A stretch of DNA of 64,000 nucleotides from Sulfitobacter sp. (GCA_013002405.1 JABDKA010000049.1:16979-80978), one strand, 5' to 3'. Positions 31,534 to 42,117 are shown, counted from the stretch's first letter. The notes: generated by a model from the letters alone, not told the origin. A program made the numbers and translations.

Positions 31534-31648
31534 TCCGGATTGCACGACCGTCGCAAGCGATTCTTAAGCAAGCTGTGGTTTAGCTATGTCTGTGGGGCGC
31601 CCGCATCTGTCGGGTTTCTGCCAGGTGTGCAAGGACCAGTGATTGCCG

Positions 31649-33385
31649 ATGGATGCGCAAAAGCTTCGTGAGGGAAGAAGGGAACTGCGTCGGCTGAGCG
31701 GTAGCTTCCGTGCCTCCTTTTGGGTGGTGGCGTGCTTCAGCTTCGTCGCCAATGTCCTGATGCTGTCGGGACCCATCTACATGCTGCAGGTCTATGACCG
31801 GGTGCTCAGCTCCGGCTCGGTTGAGACATTGCTCGCACTTTCGCTTTTGCTACTCTTTCTCTACCTCATCATGGGCACGCTGGATGTTGCCCGCAGCCGC
31901 ATCTTGACGCGGATAGCGGGGCAACTGGAGAGGAAGCTTCGCCAGAGGGTGTTTGAAGCGATTCTGAAGCGTTCCGCGCTGGGCCCAAGTGAGCGCGCGG
32001 CGGGTTCGCTGGAGGACCTGAGCGCCCTTCAGCGCATGGTGGCCGCACCGGCTGTCGGGGCCCTTTTCGATCTGCCTTGGGCGCCTCTTTTCTTTGCGGC
32101 GATATTCATCTTTCATCCTCTTCTGGGGCTGCTTGCGGTCTTTGGTGCCCTCTGCCTTGCCGTCATCACGCTGGCCAACCAGTTACTTTCCAGGCGCGGG
32201 CAGGCTCAGGCCTTGAGGGTTGGCGCCAAGGCCGATGCGCTTGCGGCGCAACTGAAGGTGGAGGCCGAGGTCGTGCAAAGCCTCGGCATGCGGCGCGCGG
32301 CCTTCGGGATCTGGAGCAGTCACCGGTGTGATGCCCAGAAAGGTGAGCTTCGGTCAGCAGAAGTCGGCGCAGGCTTTTCCGCGGTGACACGGTCCATGCG
32401 GCTGGCGCTGCAGTCCGCGATTCTGGGTCTGGGTGCCTGGCTGGTTCTGCGCGGGCTGATGACACCGGGCGGCATGATTGCGGGGTCGGTTCTCATGGGA
32501 CGCGGGCTTGCACCGATTGAGACGCTTTTGAATCAGTGGTCCACCCTGCAGCGGGGCCTGACGGGCTGGCGACATCTGGCAGAACTTTTGGGCCGGGTTC
32601 CGGACCCCGGGCCCCGAACCGCATTGCCCAAGCCCCGCGCGCGTTTGTCGGCGGAGGGGGTGACGATTGTGCCGCCGGGTGAAAGCCGTGCAGGCCTGCG
32701 CGGCATCAGCTTTGACCTGGAACCAGGGCAGGCGCTGGGCGTCATCGGGCCCTCGGGTGCCGGCAAGTCCACACTCGCGAGGGCGCTCACCGGGGTCTGG
32801 CCGCCCAGGGCCGGCACGATCAAGCTGGATGGGGCCCCAATCAGCCAATACGGGGCCGAGACGCTGTGCCGCTACATCGGCTATCTCCCGCAACGCCTTC
32901 AGCTTTTCGACGGGACATTGGCGCAGAACATCGCGCGGCTGGCATCCGACCCTGATGCGGAGAGGGTCGTCGCCGCGGCCCGGATGGCCGGGGCGCATGA
33001 GATGATCCTGGATCTGCCCGATGGCTATGACACACCGGTCGTTGGTGGGCAGGTGCGTCTGTCAGGCGGGCAGATCCAGCGGATCGGTTTGGCCCGCGCG
33101 CTTTACGATGATCCGGTGCTGGTCGTGCTGGATGAGCCGAATTCGAACCTTGATAACGCCGGATCAGTGGCGCTCAACGCCGCGATCCGGCAGCTCAAGG
33201 ATCTTGGGCGCGCCGTTCTGATCATGGCCCACCGGCCTGCCGCGATCCAGGAATGTGAGATGTTGATGGTGCTCGACAAAGGTGCGCGGGCGGCCTTCGG
33301 GCCGAAGGATGAGGTGCTGGCGGGCATGGTGCGCAATGTCTCCGCCCTGCGCGGGGCACCACTCAAGACCGCGGGGGCTGGCTGA
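31649..33385 (+). CDS. Type I secretion system permease/ATPase (PrtD family)
   Basis: N-terminal TM domain; GPSGAGKSTLARALTG Walker A; LSGGQIQRIGLARAL; VLVVLDEPNSNLD. Confidence 0.92.
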   Translation: MDAQKLREGRRELRRLSGSFRASFWVVACFSFVANVLMLSGPIYMLQVYDRVLSSGSVETLLALSLLLLFLYLIMGTLDVARSRILTRIAGQLERKLRQRVFEAILKRSALGPSERAAGSLEDLSALQRMVAAPAVGALFDLPWAPLFFAAIFIFHPLLGLLAVFGALCLAVITLANQLLSRRGQAQALRVGAKADALAAQLKVEAEVVQSLGMRRAAFGIWSSHRCDAQKGELRSAEVGAGFSAVTRSMRLALQSAILGLGAWLVLRGLMTPGGMIAGSVLMGRGLAPIETLLNQWSTLQRGLTGWRHLAELLGRVPDPGPRTALPKPRARLSAEGVTIVPPGESRAGLRGISFDLEPGQALGVIGPSGAGKSTLARALTGVWPPRAGTIKLDGAPISQYGAETLCRYIGYLPQRLQLFDGTLAQNIARLASDPDAERVVAAARMAGAHEMILDLPDGYDTPVVGGQVRLSGGQIQRIGLARALYDDPVLVVLDEPNSNLDNAGSVALNAAIRQLKDLGRAVLIMAHRPAAIQECEMLMVLDKGARAAFGPKDEVLAGMVRNVSALRGAPLKTAGAG

Positions 33386-34671
33386 TGGGCGAGAGTGCTA
33401 ACGGGACTTCGATCTTTGGCCCGGTCCTTGCAGGGTTCATTGCGATCCTTATCTTTGGCGCCGGTCTTCTGCTTTGGGCCACGCAAAGCCGAATCTCGGG
33501 CGCGGTCGTCGCCGATGGAACGGTCCGGACGACAAGGGCACACCAGCTGATCCAACACCAGACGGGTGGCATCGTCTTGTCAGTGCGGGTCACCGAAGGG
33601 GACAGCACCAGGAAAGGCGATCCCCTGCTAGAGCTGGATCCCAAGTCGCTGCAGGCGGCGCTGTCATCGGTTGAAAACCGGATCGTCAGCCAGCGGGCGC
33701 GCCTATCCGCCGAACGCGGGCGCGCACCGCTGCTTGAGTTTGATGCGGCCACGCTTGATCTGGCCGCGACGCGCACGAACGGCATGACCCCGTTGCATCA
33801 TGAGATGCAGCTTTTCGAAGCCAAGAAAGCAGCCCGTGCGGCAACCGCGAGGCACTTTGCCGAAAGGCGCGCACAGATCAGAACACAGCGAAAGGGCCTT
33901 TCTTCGCGCAAGGCCGCCCTGGCTGAGCAGTTGGAGTTGGCCCGCCGCGAACGCCGCGATCAGGACGATCTGCTGAGCAGGGGACTGGTGGCTGCAAGGC
34001 CGGTCAACGCGCTCCGGCGGGAGGAAGTAAGGCTTGTCGGTGCAATGGGAGAGCTTCGGGCGACGCAGGATGCCTTTACGGCCCAGTTGCGGACGCTCAC
34101 GGCGGAGGAGGCCGCGCTTGATACGGAAGTCGCCCAGCGCACGGCAACGGCACTTGTCGCGGCCGGAGAAGAGGTGGTTGCCCTTGAGGGCCGCGCGCGG
34201 GAGCTGAGGCGGCAGATCGCGGGCCTTGTCATCCGTGCCCCTGCTGCGGGAATCGTACATGCCCTGCGGGTGGAGACGCCCGGTGCCGTCATCCGCCCCG
34301 CAGAACCGATAATGGAGATTGTCCCCGCCACGGGCCGCAGCCGGATTTCCGCTCACGTCTCTCCTGCCGACATCGATCAGGTCTATCCCGGTCAACCGGT
34401 CAAGGTGCGGCTATCGGGGCTCAACCAGCGCATCACGCCCGAACTGGAAGGCCTGGTCACGCAAATATCGGCCGATACAGTCGTGATCGGGGACGGCAGC
34501 CCGCCGCGCTACCGGGTGACGGTCCGGCTGCCCGCACAGCAAAAGGGCGATCCGGTCCTGCTTCCAGGCATGCCCGCGCAGCTGTTCTTTCAGACCGAAT
34601 CCCGCTCCCCGCTGGCCTATCTGATACAGCCGCTTACGGACTATTTCGCCCGCGCCCTGCGGGAAAGCTGA
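33385..34671 (+). CDS. HlyD-family type I secretion periplasmic adaptor
   Basis: Single N-terminal TM; ADGTVRTTRAHQLIQHQTGGIV; VIRAPAAGIVHALRVETPGAVIRPAEPIMEIVP; coupled to the ABC gene. Confidence 0.92.
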   Translation: MGESANGTSIFGPVLAGFIAILIFGAGLLLWATQSRISGAVVADGTVRTTRAHQLIQHQTGGIVLSVRVTEGDSTRKGDPLLELDPKSLQAALSSVENRIVSQRARLSAERGRAPLLEFDAATLDLAATRTNGMTPLHHEMQLFEAKKAARAATARHFAERRAQIRTQRKGLSSRKAALAEQLELARRERRDQDDLLSRGLVAARPVNALRREEVRLVGAMGELRATQDAFTAQLRTLTAEEAALDTEVAQRTATALVAAGEEVVALEGRARELRRQIAGLVIRAPAAGIVHALRVETPGAVIRPAEPIMEIVPATGRSRISAHVSPADIDQVYPGQPVKVRLSGLNQRITPELEGLVTQISADTVVIGDGSPPRYRVTVRLPAQQKGDPVLLPGMPAQLFFQTESRSPLAYLIQPLTDYFARALRES

Positions 34672-34743
34672 GACAGGTCTTTTCGTTTCCATGCATCGGC
34701 GCTAGCGTCCGCGCACCCGCAGTTGATCCAAGGATACAGTCCC

Positions 34744-35202
34744 ATGCGCATTACCGACCGTTTGTCCGAACTTGGCGTGACCCTGCCCGACGCGCCCGCG
34801 CCCGCCGCCAATTACGTGCCCTTCGTTCAGGTGGGCAATCTGGTCTTTGTGTCCGGTCAGATCTCCAACGGGCCGGACGGACTGATAACTGGAAAACTGG
34901 GTGATGACATGGCGGTTGAGGCAGGTGCCGCCGCCGCCAAAAGCTGCGCGATCAGTCTGCTGGCGCAGGTCAAGGCGGCCTGTGGTGGGGACATCGAGCG
35001 GCTTCAGAGGGTAATCAAATTGACGGGTTTCGTGAACTCCACCCCCGATTTCACCGATCAGCCCAAGGTCATCAACGGCTGCTCCGATTTCCTGGTCGCG
35101 GCACTGGGAGAGGCGGGCCGCCATTCCCGCTCTGCCGTCTCCGCGCCGTCTCTGCCGCTGGGTGTCGCGGTTGAGATCGAGGGGATCTTTGAGGTAAAAT
35201 GA
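34744..35202 (+). CDS. RidA/YjgF family protein
   Basis: NYVPFVQVGNLVFVSGQISNGPDG; LPLGVAVEIEGIFEV. Confidence 0.9.
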   Translation: MRITDRLSELGVTLPDAPAPAANYVPFVQVGNLVFVSGQISNGPDGLITGKLGDDMAVEAGAAAAKSCAISLLAQVKAACGGDIERLQRVIKLTGFVNSTPDFTDQPKVINGCSDFLVAALGEAGRHSRSAVSAPSLPLGVAVEIEGIFEVK

Positions 35203-35960
35203 CACTCGCTTCTGTCTTCCTTCGCAGGCCCTTCGCCCACCGGGGGCTGCACAATGTGGAAGATGGCCAACCCGAGAACAGCCTGGCCGCCTTTCGCGCT
35301 GCCATCGCAGGTGGGTACGGGATTGAGCTGGACCTGCAGCTTAGCGCCGATGGCGCCGCGATGGTGTTTCACGATTATGCGCTGGACCGTCTGACCCACG
35401 AAAAGGGGGCTGTGCGGTTGCGCAAGGCCGCAGAACTCGGGGCGACTCGATTGAAAGGCGGGGATGAGGGTATCCCGACCCTCATGGAAGTGCTGTCGCT
35501 GGTGGCAGGCCGCGCGCCAATGCTGATCGAGTTGAAGGATCAAGATGGTGGCATGGGGGATGACCTGGGCCCGCTCGAAGCGGCGGTAGCAGCCGCGCTC
35601 GCGGACTACGAGGGTCCCGCGGCGGTGATGTCCTTCAATCCAAACTCCGTGGCGCGGCTGGCTCAACTCGCGCCGCAGGTGCCCCGTGGGATCGTCACGG
35701 ACCCCTATAGGTACAACGAGTGGCCCCTGCCCGAGGCGACCTGCGACCGGCTGCGGGAGATACCGGATTACGACCGGGTCGGGGCGACCTTCATCAGCCA
35801 CGACGTCAATGACCTGGGCCGTCCGCGGGTCGCCGAACTGAAGGCAGCGGGCGCCTCGATCCTCTGCTGGACGGTCCGTTCCGCCTTGCAGGAGGCGGAG
35901 GCGCGCAGGATTGTCGACAACATTACCTTCGAAGGCTATGCCGCCGCTCTGCCCGCTTGA
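35199..35960 (+). CDS. Glycerophosphodiester phosphodiesterase family protein
   Basis: FAHRGLHNVEDGQPENSLAAFRAAIAGGYGIELDLQLSADG catalytic motif. Confidence 0.93.
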   Translation: MTLASVFLRRPFAHRGLHNVEDGQPENSLAAFRAAIAGGYGIELDLQLSADGAAMVFHDYALDRLTHEKGAVRLRKAAELGATRLKGGDEGIPTLMEVLSLVAGRAPMLIELKDQDGGMGDDLGPLEAAVAAALADYEGPAAVMSFNPNSVARLAQLAPQVPRGIVTDPYRYNEWPLPEATCDRLREIPDYDRVGATFISHDVNDLGRPRVAELKAAGASILCWTVRSALQEAEARRIVDNITFEGYAAALPA

Positions 35961-36008
35961 TTCCGCGCCGCAGAGCTACAGATAGAGCGGCAGTCGCGAA
36001 GGCAGAGC

Positions 36009-37196
36009 ATGAACGCACAGGAAGTCGAGATCAGGGTCGTTCCCCACCTGTCCGAAATCGGGCAGGAGGTCTGGGACAGCTGTGCCTGCCCCGAGGCCGC
36101 CGATGGCGGTCCGCCGCTTGATCCCTTTACCACCTTCCGCTTTCTGTCAGCACTTGAGGAAAGTGGCAGCGTCGGGCCCGGTACCGGCTGGAAACCCCAG
36201 TATCTGCAGGCCAGCATCGCCGGTGAGGTGATTGCGGTCGCACCCCTTTACGCAAAGTCGCACAGCCAGGGGGAGTACATCTTTGATCATAGCTGGGCAC
36301 ATGCCTACGAACGGGCGGGCGGACGCTATTATCCCAAGTTACAGATTGCGGTACCGCACACGCCCGCAACGGGGCGCCGTTTCCTGGTGCGACCGGGGTT
36401 CGAGGAAAGTGGAACGGCCGCGCTGATACAGGGTGCCGTGCAATTGACCGAAAACAATGCGTTGTCCTCACTGCACGTGACTTTTTGCACGGGCGATGAG
36501 GCACGGCGCGCGGAAGAGATTGGTTTGATGGCGCGCAAGAGCCAGCAGTTCCACTGGCGCAACGACGGCTATGCGGATTTTGACGCCTTCTTGGCCACGC
36601 TCAATTCCCGCAAGCGCAAGAATATCCGCAAGGAACGCGCGCAGGCTCAAAACTTCGGCGGGACGATCCGGACCTTTTCGGGCGACGATCTGCAACCCGA
36701 ACACTGGGACGCCTTCTGGCGCTTCTACCAGGATACCGGCGCGCGCAAGTGGGGCTCGCCTTACCTCACACGGCAGTTCTTTGACCTTGCTCAGGAACAT
36801 CTGCGCGACGACGTCGCCCTTGTCCTGGCCGCGCGCGAGGGGCGCTGGGTGGCCGGTGCACTGAATTTTGTCGGGCGAGAGACGCTCTATGGCCGCTACT
36901 GGGGCTGTACCGAGCATCATCCCTGCCTGCATTTCGAGTTGTGCTATTATCAGGCCATCGACATTGCCATCGCGCGCGGCCTCAAGACCGTTGAGGCCGG
37001 CGCGCAGGGCGAACACAAGCTGGCGCGCGGCTATCTGCCGACGCCCACCTGGTCCCTGCATTGGATGCGGGACGAAGGCTTTGCCAACGCGGTTGCTGAC
37101 TATCTTGAGGCAGAGCGGAACGCGGTGGATCAGGAGATTGAAATCTTAACCGATTATGGGCCGTTCAAGCGCGCTCACGTGGAGGAACAGGAATGA
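36009..37196 (+). CDS. GNAT-fold N-acetyltransferase / FemAB-like 'peptidogalycan biosynthesis' (DUF482) family
   Basis: [62 protein letters not shown]. Confidence 0.85.
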   Translation: MNAQEVEIRVVPHLSEIGQEVWDSCACPEAADGGPPLDPFTTFRFLSALEESGSVGPGTGWKPQYLQASIAGEVIAVAPLYAKSHSQGEYIFDHSWAHAYERAGGRYYPKLQIAVPHTPATGRRFLVRPGFEESGTAALIQGAVQLTENNALSSLHVTFCTGDEARRAEEIGLMARKSQQFHWRNDGYADFDAFLATLNSRKRKNIRKERAQAQNFGGTIRTFSGDDLQPEHWDAFWRFYQDTGARKWGSPYLTRQFFDLAQEHLRDDVALVLAAREGRWVAGALNFVGRETLYGRYWGCTEHHPCLHFELCYYQAIDIAIARGLKTVEAGAQGEHKLARGYLPTPTWSLHWMRDEGFANAVADYLEAERNAVDQEIEILTDYGPFKRAHVEEQE

Positions 37197-37501
37197 CCGA
37201 GAAATTGAGCGAAGAGACCCGGCACACCGTTTTGCAGCCCTTGTTCGCTACCGGCTGGCAGATGGTCGAAGGACGGGATGCGATCGAAAAGGAGTTCGTC
37301 TTTGACAATTTTGTCGATGCCTTTGGCTGGATGACCCGTGCGGCCATCTACGCAGAGAAATGGAATCACCATCCGGAGTGGTTCAATGTTTACAAGACCG
37401 TCAAAGTGAGGCTAACGACCCACGACGCTGGGGGCCTGAGCGCATTGGACGCGAAATTGGCCCGCAAAATGGATGGGCTTGTTGGGGCGAACGCGAACTG
37501 A
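37193..37501 (+). CDS. phhB: 4a-hydroxytetrahydrobiopterin dehydratase
   Basis: [50 protein letters not shown] signature. Confidence 0.92.
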   Translation: MTEKLSEETRHTVLQPLFATGWQMVEGRDAIEKEFVFDNFVDAFGWMTRAAIYAEKWNHHPEWFNVYKTVKVRLTTHDAGGLSALDAKLARKMDGLVGANAN

Positions 37502-38361
37502 TGGACGAACAAATTAACGATGTGCTGCGCACGGAGATCTGGCAGGGCAAGTCCCTCGGTGATCTGTTGACGCTTGAATTCCTGGCCAGTGCGGCGGGGT
37601 CTGTGATGGCTGCGATCCTGATCCTGATATTGGGCTGGATTGTCTCGAAATGGTTGCAGACCCGGGTGCAGAACCTGGGGAAGAGAAACAAGCATCTCGA
37701 TGAGATGCTCTTTGATTTCCTGGCCTCCGTCGTCCGCTACGTGGTGCTGGGCTTTACGGCGCTTTTTGTCCTCAACACCTTTGGGGTGCAGACAACCTCC
37801 GTTGTGGCCCTCGTCGGTGCGGCCGGTCTGGCCATCGGTCTGGCGCTTCAGGGCACCCTTTCGAACGTGGCCGCGGGGGTCATGCTGATCCTTTTCCGCC
37901 CGATCAAGGTTGGTGATTTTGTTGAGGTCGCGGGCAAGATGGGAACGGTCAAACAGATCAACCTGAACTTCACTGAACTGGCGGACCTCTCGAACGTCCA
38001 TGTGGTTGTCCCGAACTCAGAGGTCTGGGGGAACATCATCACCAACTATTCCGTGAACGAGACGCGGCGCGCGGAATGGACCTTTGGTGTGGGCTATGGG
38101 GCGAACCTGAAGACGGCCGAAGATATCATTCGCGAAACAATTATGGCCGACGACCGGGCGCATGCGGAACCTGCTCCCTTCATCCAGGTGACTAACTTGG
38201 GGGACAGTTCGGTCGATTTTCTCGTACGGGTCTGGTGCAGCGCCGGAGATTACTTTGCCTTCAAGGCCGACATGACCCGCAAGGTCAAAGAAGCGCTGGA
38301 CGCAGGCGGTGTGGACATTCCCTTCCCCACGCGGACCTTCATTCAGGCAACCGCAGACTAA
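37501..38361 (+). CDS. Small-conductance mechanosensitive channel (MscS family)
   Basis: VALVGAAGLAIGLALQGTLSNVAAGVMLILFRPIKVGDFVEVAGKMGTV. Confidence 0.94.
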   Translation: MDEQINDVLRTEIWQGKSLGDLLTLEFLASAAGSVMAAILILILGWIVSKWLQTRVQNLGKRNKHLDEMLFDFLASVVRYVVLGFTALFVLNTFGVQTTSVVALVGAAGLAIGLALQGTLSNVAAGVMLILFRPIKVGDFVEVAGKMGTVKQINLNFTELADLSNVHVVVPNSEVWGNIITNYSVNETRRAEWTFGVGYGANLKTAEDIIRETIMADDRAHAEPAPFIQVTNLGDSSVDFLVRVWCSAGDYFAFKADMTRKVKEALDAGGVDIPFPTRTFIQATAD

Positions 38362-38366
38362 GCAAC

Positions 38367-38393
38367 GAGGTCCCGGACCTGATCCGGGACCTC
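38367..38393. repeat. Palindromic extragenic element
   Basis: GAGGTCCCGGA-CCTGA-TCCGGGACCTC, 11-bp perfect inverted repeat just after mscS. Confidence 0.75.
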
Positions 38394-38408
38394 CTGCGCA
38401 GATCACAG

Positions 38409-38431
38409 GCCCCGGACAGGTCCGGGGCTTT
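38409..38431 (+). terminator. GC-rich hairpin, probable terminator between mscS and peroxiredoxin genes
   Basis: GCCCCGGA-CAGG-TCCGGGGC followed by TTTCC. Confidence 0.55.
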
Positions 38432-38438
38432 CCTTCGG

Positions 38439-38927
38439 CTACATATTGTCCAACAGCGATTCACCGCCCGACACGTCGCAAACGCCGGGGCTTTCCTCGG
38501 GCTGGAATAGCGAAACCTTGCCGTCCTCCACCAGCATCGCGTACCGCTTGGAGCGGGCGACCAGACCCGCAGGCGGCGCGTCAAAATCCATTCCGATGGC
38601 CTTGGTGAACTCGGACTGCGCGTCGGCCAGCATGGTGATGCCTGCCGCTGTGGCCCCCGTGGCCTCGCCCCAGGCCTTCATCACGAAGGGATCGTTGCAG
38701 GAGATGCAGATGATCTCTTCCACGCCCTTGGCATCGAACTGGTCCTTGGTGCGTACGAAGCTGGGCACATGGGCGGAATGGCATGTGGGCGTGAAGGCCC
38801 CCGGCACGGCAAAGACCACAACCTTGCGGCCCTTGACCTTGTCCGAAATCTTGACCGGCGTTGGTCCTTCCGCGCCCATTTCAACAAGCGTTGCGTCAGG
38901 CAGGGTGTCCCCTTGGGAAATTGTCAT
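38439..38927 (-). CDS. Peroxiredoxin (Prx5/AhpC-TSA family)
   Basis: VVVFAVPGAFTPTCHSAHVPSFV catalytic motif; ICISCNDPFVMKAW. Confidence 0.94.
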   Translation of the reverse strand: MTISQGDTLPDATLVEMGAEGPTPVKISDKVKGRKVVVFAVPGAFTPTCHSAHVPSFVRTKDQFDAKGVEEIICISCNDPFVMKAWGEATGATAAGITMLADAQSEFTKAIGMDFDAPPAGLVARSKRYAMLVEDGKVSLFQPEESPGVCDVSGGESLLDNM

Positions 38928-39015
38928 GGCGTATCCTCTCATCTGATTGTCATTATCCTCAGGCTGCATATAGGTTCCCGTTCCATAGGCGACCAGTCAA
39001 AAGAGGGGGCACTAG

Positions 39016-40224
39016 ATGAGGCACGTCGTGGTGATCGGGGCTGGACAGGCCGGGGCCTCCTGCGTGGCCAAGCTGCGCAACACCGGTTTTGACGGGCACA
39101 TTACCCTGATCGGCGAAGAACCGGTGCCACCCTACCAGCGCCCCCCGCTGAGCAAGGCCTACCTGCTGGGAGAGATGGCGGTAGAAAGGCTTTTTCTCAG
39201 GCCCGAGAGCTTTTACGCGGAACAGGACATCACCCTGCGCACCGACGCGTCCGTGACCGCAATCGACACGGGTGCGCGCAGGGTTCACCTTGGGGATGAA
39301 GTGATTGCCTATGACGAACTGGTCCTGACCACCGGGTCGGAGCCGAACCGCCTGCCCGCCGCGATCGGCGGCGATCTCGACGGTGTCTTCACCGTCCGCG
39401 ACCTTGGAAATGTCGATGCGGTAGCACCCTACTTTGAAGAAGGTGCGCGGGTGCTGATCGTCGGGGGCGGATACATCGGGCTTGAAGCGGCGGCCGTAGC
39501 GGCAAAACGCGGGTTACAGGTTACCCTGATTGAGATGGCCCCCCGTATCCTGCAAAGGGTTGCGGCGCCGGAAACGAGCGATTTCTTCCGCGTCCTGCAC
39601 CAGCGCCACGGCGTGGATATACAAGAGGGTATCGGCCTGAAACGGCTCACGGGTGAGGGGCACGTCACGGCAGCGGAACTGAGTGACGGCAGCAGGCTTG
39701 AAGTGGACCTTGTCATCGTCGGTGTCGGTATACACCCCCGTACGGAATTGGCCGAGGCCGCGGAACTTGAGATCGACAACGGCATCAAGGTGGATGACCG
39801 GGGCCGAACATCGGTCCCCCACATCTGGGCCGCCGGGGACTGCGCCTCCTTTCCCTACCGCGGTCACCGCATCCGTCTGGAATCGGTGCCTCATGCCATC
39901 GAGCAGGCGGAATGTGTGGCCGAAAACATTCTGGGCGCAGCCAAGGCCTATGTGGCCAAGCCCTGGTTCTGGTCCGATCAGTATGACGTGAAGCTGCAGA
40001 TTGCGGGGCTGAACAGAGGCTACGATAAGATTGTGACCCGGCAGTCTGACGCGGACAGCGTGTCCTTCTGGTACTATCAGGGTGATACCCTTTTGGCCGT
40101 CGACGCCATGAATGATCCGCGCGGCTACATGGTGGGCAAAAGGCTGATTGAAAGCGGGAAATCCCCCGCGCCGGAGGCCATTGCGGACACCGGGACGGAC
40201 CTCAAAAGCCTGCTGCGGCCGTGA
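39016..40224 (+). CDS. NAD(P)/FAD-dependent oxidoreductase (ferredoxin/rubredoxin reductase-like)
   Basis: VVIGAGQAGASCVAKLRN; PYQRPPLSKAYLLGEM; VLIVGGGYIGLEAAAVA; VPHIWAAGDCASFP. Confidence 0.93.
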   Translation: MRHVVVIGAGQAGASCVAKLRNTGFDGHITLIGEEPVPPYQRPPLSKAYLLGEMAVERLFLRPESFYAEQDITLRTDASVTAIDTGARRVHLGDEVIAYDELVLTTGSEPNRLPAAIGGDLDGVFTVRDLGNVDAVAPYFEEGARVLIVGGGYIGLEAAAVAAKRGLQVTLIEMAPRILQRVAAPETSDFFRVLHQRHGVDIQEGIGLKRLTGEGHVTAAELSDGSRLEVDLVIVGVGIHPRTELAEAAELEIDNGIKVDDRGRTSVPHIWAAGDCASFPYRGHRIRLESVPHAIEQAECVAENILGAAKAYVAKPWFWSDQYDVKLQIAGLNRGYDKIVTRQSDADSVSFWYYQGDTLLAVDAMNDPRGYMVGKRLIESGKSPAPEAIADTGTDLKSLLRP

Positions 40225-40775
40225 GGATCATCGCGGGGCGGTTTCGCGGTACGGCCCTGGCTGCTGTCGGGAAGGGAGACGCCGACGCGCACCTGCGGCC
40301 GACGTCCGACCGGGTACGCGAAAGCCTCTTTTCCATGCTGACCCACCGTGACGTGATCGAAGGCGCGCGGGTGCTGGACCTTTTTGCGGGCACCGGCGCG
40401 TTGGGGTTGGAGGCGCTGTCGCGCGGTGCGCGGGAGGTATGCTTTGTCGAAAGCGGCCGCGTGGGTCAGCGGTTGATCCGGGAGAACATCGAAAAGCTGC
40501 GCGTGGAGAAGGAGACCACCCTGATGCGCAACGATGCGACCAGGCTGGGGGCCTGGCCCAATGCGCCCTTTGATCTGGTCTTCCTCGATCCGCCTTACGG
40601 CAAGGGCATGGGGGAACGGGCGTTGGCCGCCTTGCGGGACGGTGGTTGGATAACGGCGGAGGCACTGGTGGTCTGGGAAGAGAATGCGCCCATGGCAGCG
40701 CCCGATGGGTTTGAGCGGGTCGAGACGCGCAAATATGGCGATACGCACATCACCCTGCTTGAGCTTGCCACCTAG
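40221..40775 (+). CDS. rsmD: 16S rRNA (guanine(966)-N2)-methyltransferase
   Basis: MRIIAGRFRGTAL...RPTSDRVRESLFSML; LDLFAGTGALGLEALSRGA; DLVFLDPPYG. Confidence 0.95.
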   Translation: MRIIAGRFRGTALAAVGKGDADAHLRPTSDRVRESLFSMLTHRDVIEGARVLDLFAGTGALGLEALSRGAREVCFVESGRVGQRLIRENIEKLRVEKETTLMRNDATRLGAWPNAPFDLVFLDPPYGKGMGERALAALRDGGWITAEALVVWEENAPMAAPDGFERVETRKYGDTHITLLELAT

Positions 40776-41980
40776 CCCGCGCGAATGGCGTCGGCCAGCC
40801 GTGCGATCCCCGCGTCGATCTGAGTGTCATTCGCCAGAGAAAAACTCAGCCGCAGGGTGTTCGCGTTAGAGCGATCCGCAAAGAAGGCCTGCCCCGGCAC
40901 AAAAGCCACTCGCTGGCGCGCCAATGCAGAGCGCAGCAGGGCGCCCCCGTCCATGCCACGTGGCAAGGTCAGCCAGATGAACATGCCCCCATCGGGCCGG
41001 GTCCAGGACACGCCATCGGGCATATGGGTTTCAAGGGCGGTCAGCATGGCATCGCGGCGGGCCTTGTAGGTATCGCGCAGTTTGGCGGTGTGGGTTTCAA
41101 AGATGCTGCGGGCCACGTGGTTGATGGCCATCTGGTTCAGGCTGGCGCTGTGCAGATCGGCGGCCTGCTTTATCAGCACCAATTGAGAGACCACCTGGCT
41201 GGCCCCGCACACCCATCCCACGCGCAGGCCGGGTGCCAGTGTCTTTGAAAAACTCCCGCAGTAAAGCGTTCGACACGCTTCAATGCTGCCCTTGCGCGCG
41301 ATCTCAAGCGCCAGCATCGGCGGGACAGGCTCCCCGTCATAGCGCAACGCCTGATAGGCGGCGTCTTCGATCACCGCAATGTCCAGGCTGTCCGCAAGCG
41401 ACAGCACCTCTTCCCGAGCGGCCAGGTCCAGGGTTTCGCCAGTGGGATTGGCAAAGTCGACGGAGGCATAGGCGAATTTCACCCGGCCACCGTTTTCAGC
41501 AGCCCTTTGAGCGTAATCCTCCGCCGATCGATTGCCGCCCGGAGTGAGCCGGTCAAAGTGGGGCTCGTAGGCATTGAAGGCCCCCAGGGCGCCCATGTAG
41601 GTGGGCCAGCATACCAGTGCGGTATCCCGGGGCGACAGCATCAGCTTGCCCAGGTAATCAAGCGCCTGTTGCGAGCCCGAGGTGATCAGGATGTTGTCAC
41701 GGGTGCAGGGAATGCCAAGCTTACCCATCTCTGCAATGATCCAGTCCCGCAGGGGGGCGTACCCTTCGGAAACGGAATACTGCAGGGCCAAGGCGGCACT
41801 GCCGGGTGAAAGCGCTTCCGTCATCGCGTCCTGAAAGGCATCCGTGGGGAAAAGAGCAGGGTCGGGAATGCCACCCGCGAATGAGATAATGCCAGGCTGA
41901 TCAAGCAGCTTGAGCAGTTCGCGTATCTCGCTTGCCTTCATTTGGTTCATACGGGTGGCAAAGATGTCGCGCCAATTCAT
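40772..41980 (-). CDS. PLP-dependent aminotransferase (2-aminoadipate transaminase-like, class I/II)
   Basis: IISFAGGIPDPALFPTDAF; ILITSGSQQALDYLGKL; CGSFSKTLAPGLRVGWV. Confidence 0.92.
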   Translation of the reverse strand: MNWRDIFATRMNQMKASEIRELLKLLDQPGIISFAGGIPDPALFPTDAFQDAMTEALSPGSAALALQYSVSEGYAPLRDWIIAEMGKLGIPCTRDNILITSGSQQALDYLGKLMLSPRDTALVCWPTYMGALGAFNAYEPHFDRLTPGGNRSAEDYAQRAAENGGRVKFAYASVDFANPTGETLDLAAREEVLSLADSLDIAVIEDAAYQALRYDGEPVPPMLALEIARKGSIEACRTLYCGSFSKTLAPGLRVGWVCGASQVVSQLVLIKQAADLHSASLNQMAINHVARSIFETHTAKLRDTYKARRDAMLTALETHMPDGVSWTRPDGGMFIWLTLPRGMDGGALLRSALARQRVAFVPGQAFFADRSNANTLRLSFSLANDTQIDAGIARLADAIRAG

Positions 41981-42117
41981 GTCAGAATCTCTTCCCTATT
42001 TCCGGCAGCACAGCATAGAAGGAAATATATGGCAATAATTATTACCTATATCGGTCACAATCGTGCGACTGGCGGTTCCGGATTGGAAAAAGGTGAGGCC
42101 AAGCCTATCCTAGGCCC

